Assembly (NCBI GenBank): GCA_020436085.1 | Contig: JAGQYM010000016.1 | Span: 1-64,000, forward strand | From: Cyclobacteriaceae bacterium | GTDB taxonomy: Bacteria > Bacteroidota > Bacteroidia > Cytophagales > Cyclobacteriaceae | Direction: 5' to 3' | Length of the DNA: 64,000 bases | Shown: in pieces, positions 36,986 through 45,095 of the stretch | How the letters are laid out: the number at the start of each line of letters is the position of its first letter | Numbering within the stretch: the first letter of the stretch is position 1 | The notes under the pieces: generated by a model | Database searches by the model: none | What the model was told of the DNA's origin: nothing | What the model saw: only the letters and a program-made list of their open reading frames with translations | Program-made: the position numbers and the translations under genes

Positions 36986-37804
36986 ATGGACAGGCATATT
37001 TCGGGGCGAAGAAAGAAAGGATCGGTCATAAAATGGTTTGGGTTTACAATACTTTTCTTATTCGGATGCGTGGTGGCAGGATCTATAAAAAGAAAGTATG
37101 AGCAACCCCTGGAGCGATCGCCATCCAATACAACAGATCAGAATTGGGCTGCACAAAGTTATGGTTTCGCTCCCCATCCTCATGATTTCCGCGACCCCAT
37201 CATCCAGGTCTACGCATCCAGAACGCGCGGCTCCAAAGGTGCCTTTGCTGTGCATACATGGATAGCCACCAAAAGATCAGGAGCGGATCGATACATTATA
37301 AGCCAGGTGATCGGGTGGAGATTGCGAAGAAATGGAACTGCGCTTTTTAGCGAATCAGGAGTTCCTGATAAAGAATGGTATGGCAATGAACCCATGCTAT
37401 TACTCGACCTGCGAGGGAACGAGGTTGAGCAATTGATCGAGAAAGTAGAGGTGGCAGTTAATAATTATCCCTGGGCTGGTGAATATACGGTATGGCCTGG
37501 CCCTAACAGTAAAACATTTATCGCTTGGCTTGGATTGCAAATTCCTGAGCTCAATCTTGATCTGCCCTCCACAGCTATTGGCAAGGACTGGCGTCCTGTT
37601 ACTGAAACATTCGGGATGTCGACCAGTGGCACGGGAGTGCAGGCATCTTTATACGGGTTATTTGGTGCAACTGTCGGCCTTGCCGAAGGTTTGGAACTGA
37701 ATATTCTGGGTTTGAGTGTTGAATTGGATGTGTTAGACTTGGCACTCGAGCTACCAGGAATCGGGCGCATTGGCAAGGGCGCAGTCTTCTCAGCTCAGAA
37801 ATAG
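36986..37804 (+). CDS. DUF3750 membrane-anchored protein
   Basis: From ATG 36986 the protein has 272 residues (a GTG at 36974 adds 4). An N-terminal transmembrane helix (about 16-34) precedes a domain matching DUF3750: VYASRTRGSKGAFAVHTWIA, VIGWRLRR, a WYGNEPMLLLDLRG segment, EYTVWPGPNSKTFIAWLG and TAIGKDW. The invariant-looking WPGPNS and GNEP motifs suggest an enzyme active site, but I know of no assigned reaction. The C-terminus has a low-complexity Gly/Leu/Asp-rich tail (LEGL..LDVLDLALELPG). It closely follows the lipocalin-like lipoprotein, and the pair may act together at the inner membrane. Confidence 0.78.
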   Translation: MDRHISGRRKKGSVIKWFGFTILFLFGCVVAGSIKRKYEQPLERSPSNTTDQNWAAQSYGFAPHPHDFRDPIIQVYASRTRGSKGAFAVHTWIATKRSGADRYIISQVIGWRLRRNGTALFSESGVPDKEWYGNEPMLLLDLRGNEVEQLIEKVEVAVNNYPWAGEYTVWPGPNSKTFIAWLGLQIPELNLDLPSTAIGKDWRPVTETFGMSTSGTGVQASLYGLFGATVGLAEGLELNILGLSVELDVLDLALELPGIGRIGKGAVFSAQK

Positions 37805-37883
37805 CCTATCAAAAAATTTATGGGTCCTGAAAAAAGTAGGGTTTTGTTGCAATAAGGAAAGCCAAAAAGTTTAAATTGAGATC

Positions 37884-38504
37884 ATGGAGCAAAATTGCAA
37901 ATTGTTTTGTCTTCCTTTCCTGGCTTTTTCCTTAATCTCCTTTTGTTCATCGGCACAGTTTGTAAAAGCAATTAAACCGGGAGTTTATACCTCCTATGGC
38001 TATAGCAAAGCCAGACAGCCATTGAGTGAAATCGCCAAAAGCCAACAATCACCGATTCAGCAAAGGTTCATGAGCGGTGGCGTGTATTTGAACTTTATAT
38101 TTCGCGATCGTATTTCCTCAAAACAGCTATCAGCCCTTCAGTATGTAAAATTAGACATCGGCACTACGCTCAGGTCTGGACTATTTGAGCCCACTACTGG
38201 CAATGTTTATCGCATCGATGTTGGCGGATTCGACTTTGGCTTGATGCTGCCGGTTTTATTCAAACTATCGGATAACGTAGACGTCTATAGCTCGACTGGT
38301 CCCATTGCCACGAGTCTCTGGTTTCGTGATGTTACCCCCACACAGGACCTACCAGAAATAGATAAGTTTAAGATAGGGCTTGGATTCGAAATGGGAATAT
38401 GGATACGAAAGCATATTTGTGTCGGCTACAAGGCCACGACACAGTGGGGGAGTTACGCCTTCAGATCCAATGCACTGTACCTAAGTGTAAATTTCAGGAG
38501 GTAG
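37884..38504 (+). CDS. Exported outer-membrane beta-barrel-like protein
   Basis: I do not recognise the family of this 206-residue protein. A signal peptide (1-24, SSAQ) is followed by strand patterns typical of small outer-membrane barrels (AIKPGVYTSYGYSK, GVYLNFIFRD, VKLDIGTTLRSG, IDVGGFDFGLMLPVLFKL, IGLGFEMGIWI) and a terminal strand (ALYLSVNFRR) ending in a charged residue after an aromatic, somewhat like a barrel closing strand. It is isolated from its neighbours by 79 bp upstream and converges on a small membrane protein gene. Confidence 0.6.
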   Translation: MEQNCKLFCLPFLAFSLISFCSSAQFVKAIKPGVYTSYGYSKARQPLSEIAKSQQSPIQQRFMSGGVYLNFIFRDRISSKQLSALQYVKLDIGTTLRSGLFEPTTGNVYRIDVGGFDFGLMLPVLFKLSDNVDVYSSTGPIATSLWFRDVTPTQDLPEIDKFKIGLGFEMGIWIRKHICVGYKATTQWGSYAFRSNALYLSVNFRR

Positions 38505-38524
38505 ATAAATTCCTTCCGTACCAG

Positions 38525-38959
38525 TCAGCTGAACTTTCGTAATGCCCACAGGCCTACTGCAATCATCAGCATTGTGATCCCTACCTTACCTATTTTCCAT
38601 GCGAGTGCCTGTAGAAACGGCTCCGCATCGGGCAGCACCATTTCATTAGGGTCACCTGGATTGACGTAAATCTTTACAATATCACCCTGATGGTAATTCA
38701 ATTGTTTGAATAATGGTGAGCTTTCTGTTTTTAGATGCGTGCGTCCCTCATATTCCCATGATAGTGTCAAAACTTGCGCACCTTCTTGCTGTGGATCATA
38801 TCGCCATTCCGCTACTTTGCCTTGCAGCAGTATAAAGTCCTCCGTAGCCTGGCCTACACGGAAATAAGTAATAGCACCGATACCTATCACCACAAGTCCC
38901 AACAAGGCCATTCCCTTCATGAGAAAACCAACCCAGAGGGACTTCAAGAATTGCAGCAT
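38525..38959 (-). CDS. DUF3592-domain membrane protein
   Basis: The protein has 144 residues with hydrophobic helices at about 10-32 and 118-138 and a periplasmic or cytosolic loop between them. Segments such as VLTLSWEYEGRTHLKTESS and GDIVKIYVNPGDPNEMVL match the DUF3592 pattern, a membrane-bound beta domain of unknown function. Its stop is 20 bp from the convergent barrel gene. Confidence 0.75.
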   Translation of the reverse strand: MLQFLKSLWVGFLMKGMALLGLVVIGIGAITYFRVGQATEDFILLQGKVAEWRYDPQQEGAQVLTLSWEYEGRTHLKTESSPLFKQLNYHQGDIVKIYVNPGDPNEMVLPDAEPFLQALAWKIGKVGITMLMIAVGLWALRKFS

Positions 38960-39032
38960 TTAATATTTAATTAATAAGGAAGGTACTCTTTTAGTCAATG
39001 CTAAAGAATGAAGAGCAAAAAATCATTTGACA

Positions 39033-39458
39033 TCACAGATTTACCTGGGGCCGCTTCAGTTTTTGATAGGCTTTAAGTTGCGCGGCCATTGCAATTATTG
39101 GAATTATTAATTCGGCACCCAGGTAGGTAAGCCACAGTGGGTGCGGCTCCGGAATACCAAGGATACTGATTGACACCATCCTTCCGATACCACCCATCAT
39201 AGCTCCTAATGAAATTAAAAAAACCAGAGTGTCTTGCTTACGAATAGTCCATCCCGTCCAGAAACAGATAATTCCCATCCCCGAATAAATGCCCGCCAGG
39301 AAGCGATGTATGTTGTCCAATCTTGGAGTCGTATCAGGCTGCCCAACCAACATTTGCATTGATCCCCCAAAAAGGGCGATGGCTGCAAACAAAAACATGC
39401 AAATCTGTGCTATCCGTTGACTGACAAGTAAAGGTCGGTCGCTCTCTTCGTACATCAT
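39033..39458 (-). CDS. DUF4345-domain membrane protein
   Basis: From the ATG at 39458 the protein has 141 residues and four predicted helices (AQICMFLFAAIALFGGSMQML, FLAGIYSGMGIICFWTG, LVFLISLGAMMGGIGRMVSI, ELIIPIIAMAAQL), as in DUF4345 proteins of unknown function. The frame opens at 39506 but the extra 16 residues add a spurious hydrophilic start; ATG 39455 is one codon further. It is a single gene with no clear partner. Confidence 0.72.
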   Translation of the reverse strand: MMYEESDRPLLVSQRIAQICMFLFAAIALFGGSMQMLVGQPDTTPRLDNIHRFLAGIYSGMGIICFWTGWTIRKQDTLVFLISLGAMMGGIGRMVSISILGIPEPHPLWLTYLGAELIIPIIAMAAQLKAYQKLKRPQVNL

Positions 39459-39689
39459 GATGTTAGATAATACAAAAATCTGATTTTTTAATATCGTGTT
39501 ACACAATCGGTCTGTTTTAATGAACGAACGCGAGTTGTTCGATGAATTGGTTTTACGCTACATTAATTAAGTTATCAAAAGTGGTAGGGAGTATCTAACA
39601 AAATGTTTGGTTCCCTTGATAATGGTTGCAATTCGATGCAAATCCGGAGAATTGTAACTTAGTGGAGTTATAAACGTCTTGACATCATT

Positions 39690-40655
39690 ATGAAAGCGGC
39701 TGTGTACACGCAATACGGTGGACCCGAAAGGCTTTCACTTTTGGAAATGCCAACTCCAGTGCCCTCAGAACATGAGGTACTTATAAAAGTACAGGCAACA
39801 AGTATCAACTCCTGGGACTATGATTTGCTTATTGGAGCATTTATGGCGCGACTGATTGGCGGGGTACGAAAACCAAAACAAACCATCATTGGATGCGATG
39901 TAGCAGGCACAGTCGAGTCGGTTGGGTCAGAAGTTACCCGATGGAAGAAGGGCGACCGCGTCTTCGGGGACTTATCTGGTGGAAAGTGGGGTGGCTTTGC
40001 AGAATATGCGTTGGGCGATGAGAATGTGCTTGCTAGAATACCTGAAAAGCTATCACATGAACAGGCCAGTGCAATTCCGCAGGCTGGCCTGTTAGCATTG
40101 CAAGGATTACGTAAAGGTGGGCTTGATCGCGGTATGAATGCGCTGATCAACGGAGCTGGTGGTGGGGTAGGTATGTTTGCCATTCAGCTGGCTAAAGCAG
40201 TTGGTGCAGAAGTAACCGCTGTAGATAAATCTTCCAAGTTTGAACGGATGAAGCTATGGGGAGCTAATCATTTAATCGATTTTAAAATCCACGATTACAC
40301 TCGGCAAAACAAGCAGTACGATCTGATTCTTGACAACATTGCTGCGCGATCTGTTTCGGACTACCGAAGGGCTCTCGCATCCAAAGGCAAATTCATCATG
40401 ACCGGAGGCACACCCGGCACCATACTAAGAGTAGCGACCTGGGGTCAATTGTCATCAATACTTACTGCAAAAAAAGTAACGATGGTAGGCCTGAAATATA
40501 GTCCTGATGATCTCAGTGAGATGGCAAATCTCGCTGTAACTGGAGATATTAATGTTGCTATCGACAAAGTCTTTCCACTAGATCAAATCCAGGAGGCTTT
40601 CAGATATTTTGGCAATGGGGAGTATCGGGGTAAGGTTATCATTGCGCCACAATAA
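39690..40655 (+). CDS. Zinc-less MDR-family NAD(P)-dependent oxidoreductase (quinone-type)
   Basis: The protein has 321 residues. The N-terminal catalytic fold (MKAAVYTQYGG, VLIKVQATSINSWD) is followed by the nucleotide-binding Rossmann motif GAGGGVGMFAIQLAK (about 155-169) and a C-terminal part (RGKVIIAP). Zinc-binding Cys and His ligands of classical alcohol dehydrogenases are absent, which fits the quinone oxidoreductase subgroup acting on quinones or enals with NADPH. It ends with a hairpin at 40656-40682 that terminates the convergent hemerythrin gene. Confidence 0.87.
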   Translation: MKAAVYTQYGGPERLSLLEMPTPVPSEHEVLIKVQATSINSWDYDLLIGAFMARLIGGVRKPKQTIIGCDVAGTVESVGSEVTRWKKGDRVFGDLSGGKWGGFAEYALGDENVLARIPEKLSHEQASAIPQAGLLALQGLRKGGLDRGMNALINGAGGGVGMFAIQLAKAVGAEVTAVDKSSKFERMKLWGANHLIDFKIHDYTRQNKQYDLILDNIAARSVSDYRRALASKGKFIMTGGTPGTILRVATWGQLSSILTAKKVTMVGLKYSPDDLSEMANLAVTGDINVAIDKVFPLDQIQEAFRYFGNGEYRGKVIIAPQ

Positions 40656-40682
40656 AAGTGCCCATAGAACTCATGGGCACTT
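40656..40682 (-). terminator. Convergent hairpin terminator (minus-strand biased)
   Basis: AAGTGCCCAT (40656-40665) pairs perfectly with ATGGGCACTT (40673-40682). On the minus strand the hairpin is followed by TTTATTG, fitting termination of the hemerythrin operon; on the plus strand the poly-T run is absent. Confidence 0.7.
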
Positions 40683-40703
40683 GCTCAAAATTTGAGACGT
40701 TGA

Positions 40704-41381
40704 TTAAGCGGCAATAGAAACTTCCAGACTTCGCTGCAGCAAATGGAATCGTTTGCTATCGAGCTCCTGCTGTGCAATGCCATTTAGCATTTCAAAAACG
40801 GGAGCAGGTGCAAGGGCCTTTACTTCCCTAAACCAATGCGTCAACTCTGCGTCATTGATCCCCCTGATCATCCATTTGGCGTAGCGAGCCATTTTGTCAG
40901 CCGGAATTTGTTGTACAAGTTGCTGCTCTGTGGCTTTTATCTGGCTATCAGAATAATGATTCCAAAGGACGGCATTCAGTTCAATTTCCTCCTTGTTCAT
41001 ATGGTAGAGATTGAAGGCGATAAATTCATTGAACGCATAGAATAAATTGCGGCCGTATAAACAGCGATCTTTATCCGTCTTCGCATATTTCCAGTCGTTG
41101 ATCACGCTCACAAGTACTTCTGCTAAGCGATGATCCTCTTCATGTTCTTTGATAAACATTTTAGAAACGCGCGAGTCAACTTCTTCCAGAGGTTCATTGA
41201 AGAAGTGGTCCTCTCCATGTGCATGACTTTCGAACAAGTATAAAACCTCTTCTATTTTCGAGATTATTTGCTCTCCATCAGTTGCGCTTGACATGTCTGC
41301 AATCTGCACTTGCAGGGCAGTATCATAAAGCAAAGCACGGAGACCTTTGTGTATTTGATTGAATGAATTGTAACGTGTCAT
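40704..41381 (-). CDS. Hemerythrin-domain (HHE cation-binding) protein
   Basis: The 225-residue protein is predicted soluble and mostly helical. Histidine and acid residues of an HHE non-heme di-iron site are visible: IHKGLR (H10 region), FESHAHGEDHFF, KEHEEDHRLAE and LYHMNKEE. This composition fits an O2, NO or iron-sensing or storage protein; the exact ligand count has not been tested. The ATG is 22 bp after a c-type cytochrome gene, so the two are one operon divergent from an AraC regulator, suggesting a redox or nitrosative-stress role. Confidence 0.8.
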   Translation of the reverse strand: MTRYNSFNQIHKGLRALLYDTALQVQIADMSSATDGEQIISKIEEVLYLFESHAHGEDHFFNEPLEEVDSRVSKMFIKEHEEDHRLAEVLVSVINDWKYAKTDKDRCLYGRNLFYAFNEFIAFNLYHMNKEEIELNAVLWNHYSDSQIKATEQQLVQQIPADKMARYAKWMIRGINDAELTHWFREVKALAPAPVFEMLNGIAQQELDSKRFHLLQRSLEVSIAA

Positions 41382-41403
41382 CTCTTTAATGAGTTATTGT
41401 TAA

Positions 41404-42279
41404 TTAAATACTTTGGAGATAGGCGAGTAGTGCTTTGAGTTCTATATCTGTGTAGGCAGCCGTCATATTCCATGGCATTTCTGTAGGCTTCAATGTTTTG
41501 CCCTCCGGTGTCACACCGGTTCTGAGTGTCTGAATAAACTGCTCTTCTGTCCACTTACCTACATGGCCGGCTGAGCTAATATCGGCAACCGGAGGAAAGC
41601 CAGGGGCAACCGGGTCGCCACCTCTCATATTAGGACGATGACAACCCTGACAAGCAGTGCTTAAGTATTTGCCATAAGCAGGTGAAATTTCAACTTCAAC
41701 TGTTTTTTCCAAGGTTCTCGAGTGATCAATCATTTCTACAGGAAAGAGTGGAAGCTTACCGAGATCGGTCAACACTCTTCCTACCGGACCGATTTTTTGT
41801 TCAGGGAACTCACGATCAATTTCAGGCAGCGTAACGGCAAAAGAAACGATGGCTGACATGTCTTGTTCTGAAAGTAATGTGTACTCATGTGAAGGCATAA
41901 ATAACAAGGGTTTTCCATTTCTGCGTATACCATGTTTCAAAGCCAACACCCAGTCAGTAATATCGTGATCGGAAGGAAGTCCACCTTTTCCCTTGGTCAG
42001 GTTCTTGCCCACAAGAAATCCCAATGGAGCATCGTCAATGAATACTTTTCCACCAAGGTCTTCACCATGGCAATCACGACATCCCTTGGCCGTCATTAAT
42101 CTGTCTCCGTAGGCAAGTTCTGCGCTATCCGTAGTGATAGGGAGAGACTGTGCTTTCACAGCATAAGTCCTGTTCATTCTTTGCTCTGTGGTGTAGTAGG
42201 CTTTGGCAACAAGTCCCGAAATCAGTAGTACCGCAAGAGCAAGTAACGCCCCTAAGCCTAGAAGTAGTTTTTTGATCAT
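41404..42279 (-). CDS. Membrane-anchored diheme c-type cytochrome
   Basis: The protein has 291 residues. An N-terminal helix (about 5-28) anchors two heme c sites, CRDCH at 67-71 and CQGCH at 210-214. The sequence between them contains Met and His candidates for distal ligands (LLFMPSHEYTLL, MPWNMT near the C-terminus). It looks like an electron carrier or sensor of the mono- or dihaem family, not an oxidase. It is the first gene of an operon with a hemerythrin protein and lies 94 bp from the divergent AraC gene at 42374. Confidence 0.85.
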   Translation of the reverse strand: MIKKLLLGLGALLALAVLLISGLVAKAYYTTEQRMNRTYAVKAQSLPITTDSAELAYGDRLMTAKGCRDCHGEDLGGKVFIDDAPLGFLVGKNLTKGKGGLPSDHDITDWVLALKHGIRRNGKPLLFMPSHEYTLLSEQDMSAIVSFAVTLPEIDREFPEQKIGPVGRVLTDLGKLPLFPVEMIDHSRTLEKTVEVEISPAYGKYLSTACQGCHRPNMRGGDPVAPGFPPVADISSAGHVGKWTEEQFIQTLRTGVTPEGKTLKPTEMPWNMTAAYTDIELKALLAYLQSI

Positions 42280-42373
42280 TGTCTGTTTAAATCTTTGATT
42301 TTAGTGCAGAAAACGGCAGAACCTTATACCAAGACCTACGTTAAACGGAGGGTTATTTACCCCAAGCGGAGTT

Positions 42374-43330
42374 ATGCACACAGCGCCCACCATTTCAATG
42401 GACGAGTTCGTTCACTACACTACCGGTAAATCCGAAGCTGATGGATTCCAGGAAGTGGAAAGAGCACATCCAGACTTTGGTATTTGGAAGGAGAAGTTTT
42501 TAGATCTCGGACACATCCGGGTTTATGAACACAGGGTGAATTTAGACAAAGAGGTTAATGTATTGTTTGATGATGGAACAGTAGATAAATACGTGCATCA
42601 TTGCATGTCGGTAGAAGGAAACATTGCCGCGAACTTTCGCGACTACAATATTTCTGCTGCGCTGTCCCCAAAGTCATTTCATAACATATTTCTTCCTGGC
42701 GAAGAGTATTACCTAAGCCTGGGAAAGCAGTTCATTAATGTTCATATAGAGGTAGAAAGGAGTTACTACCTTGGACTGCTGGATGATAATGAATGCTGGT
42801 CTGCGGAACTGAAAGAAAGAATATTGAATAACCTGGTTTACTATCCGGGCGAGTTCAAGCTTTCGCTGCCCATGCTGCAAACGATTCACCAGATATTCAA
42901 TAGCTCGATGAGCGGCTCATTGAAGAAGTTGCTGATAGAAGCAAAGGTGCATGAGCTTCTGGCTCTTCAGCTTCATAGTTCGATCGCGAGCATCAACTCC
43001 GGTGTGAAGAGAAATACCGATATAGAGTTGTTTCATGCCATTAAAGAGTATTTGGACAAAACATTCTTGCACGATCATTCTTTGAAAAATATCGCACGTC
43101 ATTTCGCTATCAATGAATTCAGTTTGAAAAAAGGATTCAGAGAACTGACGGGCACATCAGTGTTTGATTATCTGTTAAACAAAAGACTGGAGTACAGCCT
43201 TCAGCTGTTACAAAATACCGAACAGTCGATTACCTCTATTGGAAGCACAGTCGGATATAAATATCCGAATCATTTCTCGTCAGCTTTCAAAAAGAAGTTT
43301 GGATACAATCCTGCAAATCTGCGGAAGTGA
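42374..43330 (+). CDS. AraC-family transcriptional regulator
   Basis: The protein has 318 residues. The C-terminal AraC DNA-binding domain lies at about 218-318, with two helix-turn-helices (LKNIARHFAINEFSLKKGFRE and SITSIGSTVGYKYPNHFSSAFKKKFGYNP). The N-terminal 200 residues are of unknown ligand specificity, of the type found in iron or redox regulators in this phylum. It is divergent from the cytochrome/hemerythrin operon, the likely target, with a 94-bp shared upstream region. Confidence 0.9.
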   Translation: MHTAPTISMDEFVHYTTGKSEADGFQEVERAHPDFGIWKEKFLDLGHIRVYEHRVNLDKEVNVLFDDGTVDKYVHHCMSVEGNIAANFRDYNISAALSPKSFHNIFLPGEEYYLSLGKQFINVHIEVERSYYLGLLDDNECWSAELKERILNNLVYYPGEFKLSLPMLQTIHQIFNSSMSGSLKKLLIEAKVHELLALQLHSSIASINSGVKRNTDIELFHAIKEYLDKTFLHDHSLKNIARHFAINEFSLKKGFRELTGTSVFDYLLNKRLEYSLQLLQNTEQSITSIGSTVGYKYPNHFSSAFKKKFGYNPANLRK

Positions 43331-43397
43331 GATAAGCCATCGAACGGATTAACTCTATTCACTAAGTCTGCTATCTTCGCGCCTTGAAATTCATGGA

Positions 43398-44045
43398 ATG
43401 AAAGGAGTGATATTTGATCTTGATGGAACGATGGTGGACAACATGATGGTTCATCATCAGGCTTGGCAGAGACTGCTAAAAACGCTTGGACTTGACCTTT
43501 CATTGCCTCAGGTGAAAGAACAGGTACATGGCGTAAACGATGAAATCTTCCTTCGGTTATTTGGAGACAGGTTTACCGCAGAGGAGAGACGTGTATTGGG
43601 AGCTAAGAAGGAAGCTGAATATCGTGAAATCTTCAAGCCACAGCTTTCGTTGATTGATGGATTGCCGGTATTTCTTGAGGAACTAAAGCACCATAATGTT
43701 ATTGTGGGTATTGGCTCAGCAGCACCAAAAGAAAACGTGGATTTTGTGCTCGACAACCTGAGTATCCGACACTACTTTAAGACTGTTCTACATGCGGGCG
43801 ATGTGCAGCGTGGCAAACCTGATCCAGAGATATATCACAAAGTTGCTGAGGGCTTAGGCGTCAACACGGCTGAGTGTGTTGTTTTTGAGGATAGCCCAAC
43901 AGGTGCGGAAGCTGCCTGGAGAGCAGGAAGTAGGGCAGTGATCGTCACGACTACCCATTCAAAAGAAGAGTTTACCCGCTTTCCCAACATCATTAAGTTC
44001 GTGAAGGACTTCCGTGATGCTAAAGAAATTATCAAGTATAAATAA
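43398..44045 (+). CDS. HAD-superfamily hydrolase, beta-phosphoglucomutase-like
   Basis: This 215-residue cytosolic protein has the HAD motifs FDLDGTMVDN (Asp8 nucleophile, Asp10 acid/base), GIGSAA (motif II), Lys in QRGKPDPEIY (motif III) and FEDSPTGAEAA (motif IV). The cap helices after motif I fit the beta-phosphoglucomutase/phosphatase subfamily. The substrate is probably a small sugar phosphate. It is the only gene of its unit. Confidence 0.9.
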   Translation: MKGVIFDLDGTMVDNMMVHHQAWQRLLKTLGLDLSLPQVKEQVHGVNDEIFLRLFGDRFTAEERRVLGAKKEAEYREIFKPQLSLIDGLPVFLEELKHHNVIVGIGSAAPKENVDFVLDNLSIRHYFKTVLHAGDVQRGKPDPEIYHKVAEGLGVNTAECVVFEDSPTGAEAAWRAGSRAVIVTTTHSKEEFTRFPNIIKFVKDFRDAKEIIKYK

Positions 44046-44164
44046 GAATGCTTCATTTAGAATTTTACCTTATGAGTATCACTGTATAATGCTGTATTTA
44101 AGATAGTTATAGGTTGCTTATTTTAGCATTAAAGGAGGTAAAATATTCCAGTCCAATTTAGCTA

Positions 44165-44190
44165 ATACTAAATATATTAGTATATCTTTG
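44165..44190 (+). promoter_or_regulatory. Operator-like palindrome overlapping a -7 promoter box
   Basis: ATACTAAATATATTAGTAT (44165-44183) is a perfect inverted repeat with a 5-nt centre, and TATCTTTG (44183-44190) fits the TAnnTTTG -7 consensus exactly. The palindrome occupies the spacer between -33 and -7, a usual position for a repressor. The ATG of the next gene is 28 bp further. Confidence 0.55.
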
Positions 44191-44217
44191 AGGTGTGATT
44201 CTAACAAAGAAAGCGCC

Positions 44218-44586
44218 ATGAAGATTATCAAATCATCGTTTTTAGGAGCCCGCTGCGTAAGGGCAAATGATCCCAACATTCAGCTATTTCAGATCAGGAC
44301 GATATTGAACATGCATCGCGATGCATTGGTTGATCGGATGCTGACTGACCTGCCCACCTATATTGAATATAAGTTTCACTATCGGGCATCACGCCCTGAG
44401 CTGGCCGGGATCTTTGACGGCCTTCTTCAACTCAAGCAGCGAGATATCGATCTTGAATTTTATGAGCCAGTATTCAGATCACTGAAGAGGAAAGATGAGC
44501 TTAAGCTCGAAAATGAATACTTCTTCTTGGAACTGGATGAATTTATTAGAAGCAGACTGAGCCGTCAACTGAATTTTGCAGCGTAG
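44218..44586 (+). CDS. Small soluble protein of unknown function
   Basis: I do not recognise this 122-residue protein. From ATG 44218 (a TTG at 44188 is inside the promoter) it is mostly helical and highly charged: MHRDALVDRML, LDEFIRSRLSRQL and an early basic segment. No signal peptide, transmembrane segment, HTH or metal motif is evident. It is expressed from a promoter with an operator-like palindrome and is followed by a DoxX-like membrane gene 67 bp later. Confidence 0.65.
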   Translation: MKIIKSSFLGARCVRANDPNIQLFQIRTILNMHRDALVDRMLTDLPTYIEYKFHYRASRPELAGIFDGLLQLKQRDIDLEFYEPVFRSLKRKDELKLENEYFFLELDEFIRSRLSRQLNFAA

Positions 44587-44590
44587 TTAA

Positions 44591-44654
44591 TGACATTCAT
44601 CATTTTCAGTGGGCTACACCTATCGTACCTTAGGTGCAACCAATTAGAATGTCA
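44591..44654 (+). promoter_or_regulatory. Inverted-repeat leader enclosing a hairpin before the DoxX-like gene
   Basis: TGACATTC (44591-44598) is complementary to GAATGTCA (44647-44654), whose last base is the A of the ATG start. Between them CACCTA pairs with TAGGTG. The leader could fold into a multi-stem structure masking the start codon. It is suggestive only. Confidence 0.3.
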
Positions 44655-45028
44655 TGAAATCTGCAGCATCAAAGTGGATGAGAATATCGCTCGGAGTAGT
44701 TCTTGTCCTTTACGCTCTTAACCAATTTTTTCATTTTCTTCCTGCCGGGTATGGAAAGATGCCTGAAGAGGCGCGGTATTTCATCGATGCCGTGTATATG
44801 TATCTGCCGTTCCTATACATGCTCGAGATTGTTATCGGGCTGCTGCTGATTATCAACAAGTGGACTGCCTTCATATTGATTGTGCTGTTCCCCCTCTCAG
44901 TTTCCTTCCTGATTTTCACTTATGCCAACCAGGATCTGGCTGAAACCTGGCCAGCATTGGTAGTCGCCATCTTGAATGTCGCCCTCTTGTTCAGCTATAA
45001 GGACAAGTATATGCCGTTATTTGAGTAA
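44654..45028 (+). CDS. DoxX-like small integral membrane protein
   Basis: The 124-residue protein has four predicted helices (ISLGVVLVLYALNQFF, MYLPFLYMLEIVIGLLLII, WTAFILIVLFPLSVSFLIFTY, WPALVVAILNVALLF). The length and order resemble DoxX/DUF4870-type membrane proteins of redox or stress contexts; its function is unknown. A structured leader overlaps its start. The next gene begins 67 bp later. Confidence 0.65.
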   Translation: MKSAASKWMRISLGVVLVLYALNQFFHFLPAGYGKMPEEARYFIDAVYMYLPFLYMLEIVIGLLLIINKWTAFILIVLFPLSVSFLIFTYANQDLAETWPALVVAILNVALLFSYKDKYMPLFE

Positions 45029-45095
45029 GTACTTTGGCCGGCTATTGATGGCTTTACGGAAGTCATTGTTTATTTTTAGTGGAAACATTCAAAGC

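Noticed and set aside
44976..45095. Upstream extension of the DUF1080 gene
   Set aside because: It overlaps the DoxX-like gene and places the signal peptide internally at 45096.
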